A stretch of 64,000 bases of DNA from Thinopyrum elongatum (taxonomy: Eukaryota; Streptophyta; Magnoliopsida; Poales; Poaceae). The DNA lies in assembly GCA_011799875.1 (NCBI GenBank), contig CM022302.1:101248237-101312236 (forward strand). The letters are read 5' to 3'. The position numbers were made by a program, and so were the translations under genes. Positions 1-10,738 of the stretch are shown piece after piece (positions within the stretch are counted from its first letter, which is position 1; each line of letters starts with the position of its first letter). The notes below the pieces were generated by a model. The model was not told the DNA's origin. It worked only from the letters and a program-made list of their open reading frames with translations, and made no database searches.

Positions 1-643
1 ACTATGCTAGGGACGTGTGGCAGACGAACGGACTGCGTATTCAGATTCGTCTCGCTTTTCTGAGCAACTTTCATGTACAAAGTATTTTCATCCGAGCTAC
101 GGTTATTTTTCTATGAATTATTAAAGTGTTGGCAATTTATAAAATTATTATTAAATCTAAAATGGGGTTATTGCATCAGCATGACATCATCATGACGTCA
201 TCAGTCAACTGAGTTGACCAGAGTCAACCCTGACGTGTGGGGCCGTTCTGTCATAGACTAGTAACTAATTAACAGTTTTAATTAACTAATCAAGTTAGTT
301 AGGTAGACTAAACAGGGTTAATTAAGTTAATTAATTAATTAATTTTATTTATTATTTTTATTATTTCCTTTTTTTTGCAAAAGGGGCGTGGGGCCCCGTC
401 ATCAGTGGCCCAGCGGGCCTAGCGGGGCGAGTTACCGGGCGCGCGGGTGCGAGCGCCCGTGCCCGAGGCCACTAGGGGGCGAGGGCGCCGGAGGCCGCGG
501 CGAGCCGAGCGAGGCCAGCGGGGCGGCGCCGGCATGTCCGGGCGGAGGGGGCGCAGGCGGCATCGCCAACAACACTAGGTAGTGGCGGCCTCGCAGCCGC
601 AAGCAGCGGCAGAAGCAGCATGGGGGACGGCAGTGGGGCGGGG
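1..643 (-). repeat. LTR fragment of chromovirus-type element Z (first part)
   Basis: On the minus strand this resembles part of the long LTR of element D: the AT-rich block with GTCAAC/TTGACC stretches and the ATGAAAGTTG(A/C)TCAGAAAA block (seen here as its complement around 60-80) both recur at 41380-41560. The GC-rich part (380-643) continues at 10739. The interruption is element A, whose target site is 639-643 (CGGGG) and 10734-10738 (CGAGG). The left end lies outside the window. No coding function is proposed; a short ORF at 388-582 is GC-rich LTR sequence. Confidence 0.7.
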
Positions 644-1125
644 TGTCGGTGTCAAAACCGGCGGATCTCGGGTAGGGGGTCCCGAACTGTGCGTCTAAGG
701 TCGATGGTAACAGGAGATGGGGGACACGACGTTTACCCAGGTTCGGGCCCTCTCTATGGAGGTAATACCCTATGTCCTGCTTGATTGATCTTGATGAATA
801 TGAGTATTACAAGAGTTGATCTACCACGAGATCGTAATGGCTAAAACCCTAGAAGTCTAGCCTGTCTGATTATGATTGTGATTATTCTTGTCTCTACGGA
901 CTAAACCATCCGGTTTATATAGACACCGGAGGGGGCTAGGGTTGTACAAAGTCGGTTACAGAGAAAGGAATCTTCATATCCGGACGCCAAGCTTGCCGTC
1001 CACGCCAAGGAGAGTCCCATCCGGACACGGGAGAGAGTCTCTGTCTTGTATCTTCATGGCCCATTAGTCCGGCCCACATTACGTAGCCCGGACGCCCGAG
1101 GACCCCTTAATCCAGGACTCCCTCA
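644..1125 (-). repeat. 3' LTR of element A
   Basis: This 482-bp repeat matches 10251-10733 nearly base for base. In element orientation it begins TGAGGGAGTC and ends CACCGACA. The TATA motif (complement of TTTATATA near 915-922) is kept. One stem of the inverted repeat that flanks the TATA in the other LTR carries a mismatch here (CCATCCGG instead of CCCTCCGG). Confidence 0.92.
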
Positions 1126-1137
1126 GTAGCCCCCGAA
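1126..1137 (-). other. Polypurine tract of element A
   Basis: Directly upstream of the 3' LTR, on the minus strand, is TTCGGGGGCTAC, the purine-rich primer for plus-strand DNA synthesis. The same GGGGGCT core recurs inside the antisense gene region (about 3297-3304 and 4920-4927, minus strand) and many times in element C. Confidence 0.75.
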
Positions 1138-1370
1138 CCAGGCTTTCAATGACGATGTGTCCGGAGCGCAGATTGTCTTCGGCATTGCAAGGCGGGTTCC
1201 TCCCCCGATTACTTCAAAGTACCTGACTCAAGGAGCTGTATTCGGCCTTCCATTTAATGTCGTGCTCATCGGCTTCCACGCCCTCATGACGTCAGTTTCC
1301 ACGTGTCGAGTGAATACGAGAGGTCGGGGTATCTTTGCACATAACTCCCTGACCGTGTAAGAAAGGCGTC

Positions 1371-1378
1371 TATTTAAA
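1371..1378 (+). promoter_or_regulatory. Candidate TATA box of the antisense gene in element A
   Basis: TATTTAAA lies 81 bases before the ATG at 1452. A start site about 30 bases downstream of the TATA would give a leader of roughly 50 nucleotides. The box is inside the element between the 3' LTR and the antisense frame, so the gene appears to have its own promoter rather than reading out of the LTR. This is inferred from motif and spacing only. Confidence 0.55.
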
Positions 1379-1451
1379 GAGATTGGATCTTCAGATCCAT
1401 TTTACGCCAAGCGGGAAGTCCTCAAAGCTTGCTAGGAGAAACCATTCCAAC

Positions 1452-4257
1452 ATGGCTAGTGCTCCCAGTTCCTCCACCCGCCCCCACGACTCCACAAAAG
1501 GCAATTGGGAAAGATGTTCTGTATCCCATAACCGGCTGGTGAAGCTCCAAACACAGGGATATCTTCCCCCCGCGGATCTGGTCCCTGTTCGAGCAGGTTT
1601 GACCTCCTTCTCAGGCGAAGCTTTGGCGGAAAATTTTCCCAATCCAACCAGGGGGGAACGGGTGTGCTTCATTCCATATTTGCTAAGAGGTGTTGGGTTT
1701 CTAATCCACCCTTTCCTCCGAGGACTACTGGAGTACTATGGCCTCCAACTGCACAACCTCACGCCGGCCTCTATCTTGCACGTCGCGGGTTTTGTTGCCC
1801 TTTGCGAGCTTTTCCTAGGCTGTGAAGCCCACTTTGATTTATGGAGAAAACTATTCTGCCTCGTCCCTCGTACCCAAGAGGGATCCATATTCGAGGTGGA
1901 CGGCGCCGAAGTATGGCGCATAGCCGGGACCGGATACCTACCCGGCACACCAACGAAGGCGTCCGAGGAGTGGCCCTCAGAGTGGTTTTATATTGAGGAC
2001 GTCGCTCTCCCTGACCCAATCCGAATGGGTCTCCCTGAATTTTCCAACGCCCCTTTGAAGAAACGCCACAGCTGGTGCCCTAGGAGCCTCGAGGAGAAAG
2101 ATAGTGCGGAAATCCATCAATTAATGAGCAAGATAAAGATGTTCGCCCAGTCCGGATTATCAATTATTGAGGTAATGGTGATCTCCATAGTGCGGGGTGT
2201 CCAGCCACTCCAATTCAGAGGGCTCCCCATGTGGCACTACAATGGGGAAGATGACGCCTCACGCTGCGGCCGGAAGGGTCCGGACACCCCCGTCGCTCTG
2301 GCCAAAATATTGGCCGATCTGTACAACGGGGAGACAGAGGAATTTATTCGTCTTAAATGCCGAGAGGGATTTTCCATGTACAATCCTCCCAGCTGGGTGA
2401 GTTTTAATCCCACCACCATACTCAATTCTTTCCATGAGTCACTTTTGATTGATACTAACCCGTCCATTTGTAACAGGAATGGCGAAAGGTCGTCACGGGG
2501 ATCTACAGCCCTGCTCCACAGCCGGAGGACCATAACCGGGATCTTGACCCCGGATTCGAAGAGGATCCGGACATATTTATGGAGCTTGAGGGGGGAGTAT
2601 TTTACCAGGCGAGCTACGATGGCACAAAAGTGGCCATTATAGCCGACTATCCCGGCCTCCTTCCTGCCTCATACGTAAGTAATCAGGAGACCTCTCCTCC
2701 GAAAGAGCTTCCTCATTCTGCCTCACCCACCGCACTGTCTCGTGTTCCAAAGGGGAGGCGCTTGGCGCGCCATGTTACGCCAGAGGCGACTCAAAAGAGA
2801 GCGCCGCCCACATCGGGCAAGCCTTCGAAGAGGAAGGCAAATGAAGTCATGACCGAGCTGTCGTCAAAGAGGTATGGTTTCGCAAATATGCCCCTTGGCA
2901 GTCACATCCAACTGTGACATTGTCTGTTTGTGTCTCATCAGGAAGAGCGTTCGCCGGACTATGTCTGGGGGTCCTGCAGGTCACGCTCCCAACAGCCAGG
3001 CTTCAGAACCTGCCATAAAGACGAGGGCCGATACGGGAGTGACGCCGGATTGTCCTTCGGCGGAGGATTCGGATGATGTATCCGTCACAAACTCAGAAGT
3101 GGAGAGCGCCATGAATCATCGGCGCCGGAGGGCCGCTCTTGGCGACCCCGGCTTTAGAAAAGAGGCATTTAATGCCTTCAGCTTGGCTGATGCATACATC
3201 CGAGCTGCTCGAGACGGGCTTACCAGAGCCACAGACCAGCATTTGAAAGATATGCGGGTAAGTTCACATCGTACGAACCTGATAATTATATACCAGCAGC
3301 CCCCGAGACTTGAAGCAGTTGGTACAACTGATTTAAGGATCGTGTATAACCAGGTGCTTACAGAGAAGAACAACCTGTTGTCTCAAGAACTGAAAAAGTG
3401 TCGGACTCAGCTAACTGCTGCCGTCGCCGAATTGGAGAAATCCAAGGAGGCGTCGCCTGGTAATGTTCCCCTCCATCGAGAAAATATAATCATATACCAG
3501 CAATGCTAACAGTGTTGCATATCTCATGGCAGGATCATTAGATCAGCTGAAGGAGGCACTTGAAATCGCGCAAACGGATAAACAAGAAGCCCAAAGGCTA
3601 CTAGCCGCGGGCGAACGTGTGCTGACACAGGTCAGGGAGGATAAAAACAAGCTGCAGGATTCCAACACCCTGCTAGGCGAAGAACTGAAAGATGTGCGAG
3701 CCCAGCTAGCTGACTCCGTGAAGGAAAATAAGAGGCTACGAGGCGGCATATTCAGTATGCTTTCAAACTTACCTCTGAGTAATTCGGCGAGAAAAGGAAC
3801 TGACAGATTTATGTCTGCAGGTATGCTGACCGGGCGTCCCGAAGAGGAAATGTCCGGATCTTCAGGCGATCTGCTACAAGAGCTGTCGCAAATGCACGAG
3901 CGAGCTCGGCAGGCAATGCGGAGTGTTGCCAAGGCCTTGTGGCCATCCGCCTCCCCTCCAGGAAGTATGGAGGAACTTGTGCAGTTATTCAAAGGAGCGC
4001 GGAGGCGCTTCCGTTTATGGAAGATATCGGCCTGCCGAGAAGGTGCGCGAGAGGCCTGGGCCATGGTGAAAACACGGTATACCAAGCTTGATCCGAATCA
4101 TATGGCTCGGGTCGGACCTCGAGGATCAGACGGAAAACAGGTTCCAGTTAGTTTAGTATATGACCAAGTAAAGGTAGCCACCGAATTGTCCCAACAGGAT
4201 TGTAAGCTAGACAGCCTGTGGGACGGCATAGAGGAAGAATCTTTTGAGTCTAAGTGA
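1452..4257 (+). CDS. Seven-exon gene on the strand opposite to gag-pol of element A (plant gypsy-type transposon domain protein)
   Basis: Proposed exons: 1452-2396, 2477-2674, 2753-2871, 2942-3257, 3354-3459, 3533-3754, 3821-4257. They sum to 2343 nt, exactly 781 codons, with no stop inside. Introns are 66-96 bp; every donor starts GT (GTGAGT, GTAAGT, GTATGG, GTAAGT, GTAATG, GTATGC), and every acceptor is AG followed by G. Intron 1 has a TACTAAC branch-like site 17 bases before its AG. The ATG at 1452 has good context (CCAACATGG). Introns 2, 4 and 6 are multiples of three and open, so they could be retained. The exon 1 product (about residues 50-170, with an LCEAF-like LCELFLG motif) resembles the plant 'putative gypsy type transposon' domain (Pfam PF04195, recalled). 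Exons 5-6 encode a Glu/Lys/Leu-rich coiled coil; the last exon is helical and basic. Function is unknown. The gene converges on integrase. Confidence 0.75.
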
Positions 4258-5074
4258 CTATGTGCTTCGATTGACAAATTTGTCCCTAGCCAGATTGTAA
4301 AAACGATTGTCATGGCGGACCTTTTCGCTTCGGCCTCCGGACCCGAAGGTGCGGAGTGTTTCCGAATACCCGCATGGTAACATAGACCAGGGTATGCGTG
4401 GAAACCAGGCGTAGGGGTCATAGTTGCTTGAACAGACAAGCTGTATCCGGCTAGCTATGTTATATTACATGTGATTGTAAGAAGCATCTTCCAGAGAGAA
4501 TAGTTTCGTTAAGGGTTCCTTTCCCTGGGCGAACATGCGTTAATGTTCATGTCCGAACTATGATTAAAAAATCACAGTATACATAGCATCTGGGGGTTCA
4601 TAGTGTAATGAGTGAAAAAAAAACATCTTTAGTCCGCCGACCGAATATTCCCTTAAGAACGCTAGCTTTCGGCTTCACCCAGTCTGAGGTACACATCCGG
4701 ATGACCCGACAGTAACAATCGCAGAGGTGCTCCCTTTATGCCCTAGCCGAACTAACGGGAACGTAGGGCATAAGCACAGGAGCCAGGTAACCCAGCTTGG
4801 CCAAAACTTAAGTCATAACGATGCATATAATGGCGAAGAAAAGGTACATATGAGGAAAAGACACATATGTGGTGAGCTTGATGCTCGAAAAATAATAATA
4901 ATAAGCTTCTATGCAAGAAGCCCCCAGGTATTATGGACGTACATATTTAAGGATGTGTACGTCATAGGTGCGTGGTTTAGCCGCACAAGAGTTTAAAGCT
5001 AGAGAAAAAAACGAAAGAGAGTAAAAAAAGGTAATGGACAAAAAGGGAGAAGAAGACGAACAAAGAGTCCGGCT
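4258..5074. other. Spacer between convergent 3' ends in element A
   Basis: No coding frame is supported here. It separates the stop of the plus-strand gene (4257) from the stop of the minus-strand polyprotein (5075). It holds a perfect 8-bp inverted repeat, GACGTACA at 4936-4943 and TGTACGTC at 4956-4963, with an AT-rich 12-base loop, and one polypurine-like GGGGGCTT on the minus strand near 4918-4927. Both transcripts may end here, but no poly(A) site was proven. Confidence 0.5.
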
Positions 5075-6043
5075 CTAGGCGTAGAATCTTCGGAGTCTGG
5101 CGGTGTTCCATGGGTTCGGCTCCAAGCGATTGTTTGATGCATCACGCAGTCGGTACGCTCCTCCAGTGAGAACTTCGTCAATGATGAAGGGACCCTCCCA
5201 TTTGGGCTTGAGTTTGTCCTTTTTCTTCTCTGGCATGCGTAGAACGAGTTCGCCAACATTATAAGTCTTGGCCCGCACTTCTCTGCTTTGGTATCTGCGA
5301 GCCTGTTGTTGATATAATGCGGAACGGGCCTTTGCAATGTTGTGCTCCTCCTCCAAGGCATCTAAGCTGTCCTGCTGATCAAGCTCGGCCTCTCTCTCTT
5401 CATACATGCGCACTCGTGGTGAGTCATGCATAATGTCGCAGGGCAACACGGCCTCTGCGCCGTACACCATGAAAAACGGTGTGTATCCGGTAGTGCGGTT
5501 GGGCGTGGTCCGCAGCCCCCAGAGTACGGAGTCGAGCTCCTCAACCCAGTGCTTGTCTGATTCTTTCAAGGACCGCACTAGTCTGGGTTTAATGCCGCTC
5601 ATAATAAGACCATTTGCTCGTTCGACTTGACCATTTGTTTGCGGGTGATAGACGGAGGCATAATCGAGCTTGATGCCCAAGTTAGCGCACCAGGTTTTCA
5701 CCTCGTCGGCTGTAAAGTTGGAGCCATTGTCTGTGATAATGCTGTGTGGAACACCATAACGGTGTACGACACCAGATATAAAGTCTATCACTGGTCCGGC
5801 TTCGGCCGTTTTAACCGGTTTGGCCTCAATCCACTTAGTGAATTTATCTACCATGACCAGCAGATATTTTTTCTTGTGGCTTCCCCATTTAAGGGGTCTG
5901 ACCATATCAAGCCCCCAGACCACGAAAGGCCATGTAATGGGGATTGTTTGTAGCGCAGTAGGCGGCATATGGCTTTGATTAGCGAAAAGCTGGCATCCGA
6001 CACAATGTTGGACAAGGTCCTGTGCGTCTGCTCGGGCCGTAGG
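5075..6043 (-). pseudogene. Integrase core and C-terminus of element A polyprotein
   Basis: This is the end of the polyprotein. From 5968 downward it shows the integrase catalytic core: DKFTKWIEAKPV with the first Asp region, then IITDNGSNF with the second Asp, then the QTNGQVERANG block with the catalytic Glu. The tail has the WEGPFIIDEV motif typical of gypsy integrase C-termini and ends at 5075. No chromodomain is visible, which fits the Tat lineage. It is in the same frame as the preceding segment; only the TGA at 6044-6046 separates them. That stop falls inside the zinc-binding HHCC region, whose Cys pair (HCVGC) lies downstream of it. Confidence 0.9.
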
Positions 6044-7395
6044 TCAAAAGAAACCTGTACGAAAGGCTTTACTCACAAGGGCCCGAGCCGCGGCGTGGTG
6101 ACCGCCAAGGCCAGCATGTATTTCGGCCAGGAGCTGCCGCCCCTCTTCTTCGGAGATACATCTTTGAAGGACTCCGGTAGCGCTTTTCTTGTAGAGCTCA
6201 CCGTCATGGACCTTGTAGGCTTTCGAGCGCCGAACAATGCAGCGAGCCTCGTTAGGATCCTCAGGGAGCTCTCGCCTATTAAGGTAGGCCAAGAAGGGTT
6301 CGGTCCATGGGGCAATTACTGCCATTATGAGATGGGCCGATGGTGTTGCTTCGGTGGCTGAGCCCCCGATGATATCGGTATTGTGCTCGGACTCAGTGGG
6401 TATGATCGGGTCCGAGCTAGTGTTGCCGCTTTCATCCTGCCACACTACGGATGGCTTGAAGAGCCGTTCTAGAAAGATGTTAGGCGGGACGGGGTCGCGC
6501 TTGGCTCCCATGCGAGCAAGGACATCCGCCGCTTGATTACTTTCTCGAGCCACATGATGAAAGTCGAGTCCCTCGAACCGGGCTGATATTTTGAGTACGG
6601 CGTTACGATAGGCTGCCATTTTCGGATCTTTTGCATCAAAGTCTCCGTTTATTTGGGATATTGTGAGATTTGAATCCCCGCGCACCTCCAGACGTTGTAT
6701 GCCCATGGAGACGGCCATCCGAAGACCATGTAGTAAGGCCTCGTATTCGGCTGCATTATTGGAGTCTCTATATAAGATTTGGAGTACGTACTGGACTGTG
6801 TCTCCCGTTGGGGATGTTAAGACGACGCCCGCTCCCAAACCGGCCAGCATCTTCGAGCCATCAAAGTACATGACCCAGTTGGAATATGTGCCGTACTCTT
6901 TAGGGAGTTCGGCCTCTGTCCATTCAGCGATGAAGTCAGCCAACACTTGGGATTTAATGGCTCGGCGCGGTTTATACGTTATGTCGAATGGCAGGAGCTC
7001 AATGGCCCATTTGGCAATCTGGCCCGTAGCGTCGCGGTTGTTTATTATGTCATTGAGTGGTACTTTGGAAGCCACCGTGATCGAGCATTCTTGGAAGTAG
7101 TGTTGTAGCTTCCGAGATGCCATGAAGACCGCGTATGCTATCTTTTGGTAATGAGGGTACCGGGATTTGCAAGGTGTGAGGACAGTGGATACATAGTATA
7201 CCGGCTTCTGAAGCGGGAATTTGTGTCCGTCCTCCTCTCGTTCAACGACAAGCACTGCGCTCACCACCTGGTGAGTCGCGGAGATGTATAACAACATTGG
7301 TTCGCCGACGTTTGGCGCGGCCAGGATTGGGTTGTTTGCTAAAAGAGCCTTTATTTCTTCCAGTCCGGCCGTTGCTGCATCGGTCCACTCGAGTG
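6044..7395 (-). pseudogene. RNase H, archaeal-type RNase H and integrase N-terminus of element A
   Basis: The first RNase H runs from about 7380 to 7000 (PVYYVSTVLTPCKSRYPHYQK). A second RNase H follows, with acidic residues in YFDGSK, AEYEALLHG, RGDSNL and NQAADVLARMG. RT followed by two RNase H domains is the signature of the Tat lineage, in which the second is archaeal-type. The integrase zinc-binding His pair (GGHHAAARALVSKAF) sits near 6090, just before the TGA at 6044-6046. The frame differs by one from the RT segment, so a one-base indel near 7395 separates them. Confidence 0.88.
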
Positions 7396-9351
7396 GTCGG
7401 TGCGTCGGAGAAGGCGATAGAGTGGCAATGCTTTTTCTCCAAGTCTGGAGATAAAGCGGCTTAAAGCTGCCACGCATCCGGCTAGTTTTTGGACCTGTTT
7501 AAGGTCTGTTAGTGTATCCAATTGTGACAAAGCTCGAATTTTGGCTGGATTTGCCTCAATTCCTCTATTGGAAATAATGAAGCCTAGCAGCTTTCCAGCG
7601 GGAACGCCGAAAACGCACTTTTCCGGATTGAGCTTGATGTCATATGCACGGAGGTTGTCGAATGTGAGACGTAAGTCGTCTATTAATGACTCGACATGTC
7701 TAGTCTTGATGACGACATCATCCACGTATGCTTCGACTGTCTTGCCGATTTGCTTTTCCAGGCATGTTTGAATCATGCGTTGGTAGGTAGCGCCGGCGTT
7801 TTTAAGCCCAAAGGGCATAGTGTTGAAGCAGAAAGGCCCGTATGGGGTTATGAATGCCATTGCGGCTTGACTGGACTCCTTCATTTTGATTTGATGGTAT
7901 CCGGAGTATGCGTCGAGGAAACACAGTGAGTCGTGTCCTGCAGTAGCATCAATGATCTGATCGATGCGGGGGAAGGGGAAGGGATCCTTGGGGCAGGCTT
8001 TGTTGAGGTCTTTGAAATCGACGCATAGGCGCCAGGATTTATCCTTCTTTGGTACCATTACCAGGTTTGCTAGCCAGTCCGGATGTTTTATTTCTCTGAT
8101 GAACCCGGCCTCGATTAATTTTGCCAGCTCCTCCACCATAGCTTGTCGTTTGGGTTCGGAAAAGCACCACAGTGTTTGTTTGACAGGCTTGTGTCCCTTC
8201 GATATATTGAGGCTGTGTTCGGCCAACCTGCGTGGGATTCCTGGCATATCAGAAGGGTGCCAGGAAAATATGTCCCAATTTTCGCGTAGGAACGCTCGTA
8301 ATGCGGCGTCAACCGTTGCGTCCAGCTGTGCCCCGATAGAGGCTGTCTTCTTGGGGTCCGTTGGGTGCACCTGGAATTTGACGATTTCATCTGCTGGTTT
8401 GAAGGAGGTGGATTTGGGTCGCTTGTCCAGGATTACGTCGTCCCTATCCACCATGGAGCGCAGTGCGGCTAATTCTTCCGTCGCGAGGGCTTCAGACAAT
8501 GCCTCGAGGGCCAGGGATGCAGTTTTGTTTTTGGCGCGGAGTGCTATGTCCGGATCACTGGAAAGGGTGATAATACGATTGGGCCCAGGCATCTTGAGCT
8601 TCGTGTACCCGTAATGAGGTATAGCTTGGAAGCGTGTAAATGCATCTCGCCCCAATAGGGTGTGATATCCACTGTTGAAAGGGGCCACTTGGAAGGTCAT
8701 CTCTTCGGATCGGTAATTCTCCGGTGTGCCGAATACCACATCGAATGTGATTTTTCCCGCGCGCCGCGCCTCCCGACTGGGAATGATTCCTTGGAAGGTC
8801 GTGCTACTTTGCTCGATGCGGCTCCTGTCTATTTCCATTTTATTGAGCGTGTCCTCATAGATGAGGTTTAGTCCGCTGCCGCCATCCATGAGTACTTTGG
8901 TGAGCCGAAAGCCGTCTACGATTGGTCCGAGGACCAAGGCAGCTGGTGCCCGGACTGTCCTGGATTTTGGTTCGTCACTGGCATTGAAAGTTATGGCCGC
9001 GTCGTTCCAGGGGTTTATTGTTGCGACTTGGCAGACTTCGGCGAGGTCACGGAGTGCTCTTTTGCGCCTATTGTTTGAAGCGAAGGTCTCGAAGACCGTC
9101 AATACTCTGAGGTCGTCGTCTTCCGGGGGGTGTTGTTCTGAGGTGTTTTTGGTGAGGATATCCTTGCCGCTCTTGGCCACTTGCCGGAGTATCCAACATG
9201 CTCGAAGGCTGTGAGTTGGTACGGTATCCGGTGTTGTGTGTATTTTGCATGGCCTATCGAGCCATCCCTCCAGAACGGTTCCGCGCCCCGTAATAGGCTT
9301 GGATTTCTTTACTATTAGGTCGGGCACCCCATGGGGGTGCATCCTTTTTGC
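7396..9351 (-). pseudogene. Gag C-terminus, protease and reverse transcriptase of element A
   Basis: Immediately after the TGA at 9352 comes a Gag zinc-knuckle-like CHHC motif (C-x2-H-x8-H-x4-C) at about 9249-9196. Aspartic protease follows with LMDGGSGLNLIY (about 8890-8857); DGG replaces the more usual DSG, as is common in this lineage. RT follows with the LCVDFKDLNKACPKD block, the FLDAYSGYHQI block and the catalytic YVDD at 7728-7717. The RT thumb and connection end at GEKALPLYRLL, after which the frame is lost near 7395. It is in the same frame as Gag upstream. Confidence 0.9.
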
Positions 9352-10203
9352 TCAGACGAGGGGTTGAATGGAAACCGGTGGTTCCCGACGAGCTGCCTGA
9401 GTTTTCCAGGCGCTTTCCATTGCGCAGTACTTCTGTACTGTAGTTGCCAAGTCAACGAAGTGTGATACACGATGGCGGTTGATGGCGTTGAGGATTCCTT
9501 TGTCCGTGCAATTGTTGCAGAATGCTGAGATCGCGTCTTCGTCGCGGCAATCTTCAATCTTGTCCTTGACAAAGAGGAATCTGGCCCAAAAGTGATGGAC
9601 TGTTTCCTGAGACTGCTGTTGTGGGTACATGAGATCGCGTCTGTCTAGGTGGGTGGGTGGCTTTAAATCTGAACCCTGACCCAGTTTAGGGTCCGGAGTT
9701 TGAGAAACTTCCGAGCTTAATAATTTGGGCTCCGGAGTATCGACTGATTTTTCGGGTCCATCGTCCGATTCTAGGTTCGGAGGACAGGGCGTGCCGTTCC
9801 GCAGATAGGTATCCGGCTCTTCGAGCTCGGAAATCCGAACATAGTTCGTCCTCAACACAGGGGACGAGTTGTTGTTTTGCTCCTCTACCACCGCTATCTG
9901 ATGGGTGATCGGTGGAGATTTGATTTCTCTCTGATCGGGTTTAAGCCCAATCCGATCGTAGTCTGTAACGACCCCCAAGGCGGCGATGCGATCCAGGAGT
10001 TCGTTTAAAGACGACAACTCCGTCGGATCCATCCATTTGGAGTATTCGGAGTCAACGCGTAGGCGATTTTCGATGACCCGAGAAGTCATCATCGGCTTAA
10101 CGTCCGAACGGGTGGTCATGATAAAGTCGCCCAGCCGAAGGGTTTGGCCTGAGGCCAGGGCTCCTCCGGCGGTGATATTGTCCTTGATAACAAGGCGAGC
10201 CAT
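9352..10203 (-). pseudogene. Gag of element A, internally shortened
   Basis: The first ATG is at 10203 (MARLVIKDN), 48 bases after the LTR edge; the open frame extends to 10224 without another ATG. The C-terminal half has the Gag core helix pattern (QETVHHFWARFLFVKDKIED, then FVDLATTVQKYCAMESAWK). The frame is short for a Tat Gag and seems to lack part of the core between the acidic linker and that helix block, so an internal deletion is likely. It ends at TGA 9352-9354 and continues in the same frame into protease, as expected for a Gag-Pol fusion interrupted by one stop. Confidence 0.75.
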
Positions 10204-10231
10204 CAACCCTGTCTTCGACGTCACAGCGGAA

Positions 10232-10250
10232 CTCTCAATGAAAGCACCAA
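10232..10250 (-). other. Primer binding site of element A
   Basis: On the minus strand, directly after the 5' LTR end (CACCGACA), is TTGGTGCTTTCATTGAGAG. Its TGG start fits pairing with a tRNA CCA tail. The tRNA was not identified by eye. Confidence 0.6.
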
Positions 10251-10733
10251 TGTCGGTGTCAAAACCGGCGGATCTCGGTTAGGGGGTCCCGAACTGTGCG
10301 TCTAAGGTCGATGGTAACAGGAGACGGGGGACACGATGTTTACCCAAGTTCGGGCCCTCTCTATGGAGGTAATACCCTACGTCCTGCTTGATTGATCTTG
10401 ATGAATATGAGTATTACAAGAGTTGATCTACCACGAGATCGTAATGGCTAAAACCCTAGAAGTCTAGCCTGTCTGAATATGATTGTGATTATTCTTGTCT
10501 CTACGGACTAAACCCTCCGGTTTATATAGACACCGGAGGGGGCTAGGGTTGTACAAAGTCGGTTACAGAGAAAGGAATCTTCATATCCGGACGCCAAGCT
10601 TGCCGTCCACGCCAAGGAGAGTCCCATCCGGACACGGGAGAGAGTCTTCTATCTTGTATCTTCATGGCCCATCAGTCCGGCCCACATTACGTAGCCCGGA
10701 CGCCCGAGGACCCCTTAATCCAGGACTCCCTCA
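10251..10733 (-). repeat. 5' LTR of element A
   Basis: This 483-bp LTR matches 644-1125. In element orientation it starts TGAGGGAGTCCTGGATTAAG, carries a TATA box (10528-10521) and ends at the primer site. It drives gag-pol on the minus strand. Confidence 0.92.
10513..10540 (-). promoter_or_regulatory. TATA box inside an inverted repeat, 5' LTR of element A
   Basis: CCCTCCGGT (10513-10521) and ACCGGAGGG (10532-10540) are perfect 9-bp complements with a 10-base spacer. The minus-strand TATATAAA (10528-10521) lies in the spacer and touches the stem. Element F shows the same arrangement with an unrelated stem sequence. Confidence 0.7.
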
Positions 10734-10738
10734 CGAGG

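Larger units (their letters stand above)
644..10733 (-). mobile_element. Element A: Tat-lineage Ty3/gypsy retrotransposon, Fatima-like, complete
   Basis: Both LTRs are present (644-1125 and 10251-10733) with TG...CA ends and a 5-bp target duplication carrying one mismatch. On the minus strand the order is 5' LTR, primer site, gag, protease, RT, RNase H, archaeal-type RNase H, integrase, then a plus-strand gene, polypurine tract and 3' LTR. By eye the LTRs differ at about ten positions in 482, mostly transitions, so the insertion is fairly recent. Gag-pol is broken by a TGA at 9352-9354, a one-base frameshift near 7395 and a TGA at 6044-6046. The family name Fatima is recalled from the LTR start TGAGGGAGTCCTGGATTA and was not checked against a library. 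Confidence 0.9.

Noticed and set aside
8662..9214. Plus-strand ORFs opposite protease of element A as candidate genes
   Set aside because: They lie opposite the conserved protease/RT coding sequence, with no splice pattern or domain.
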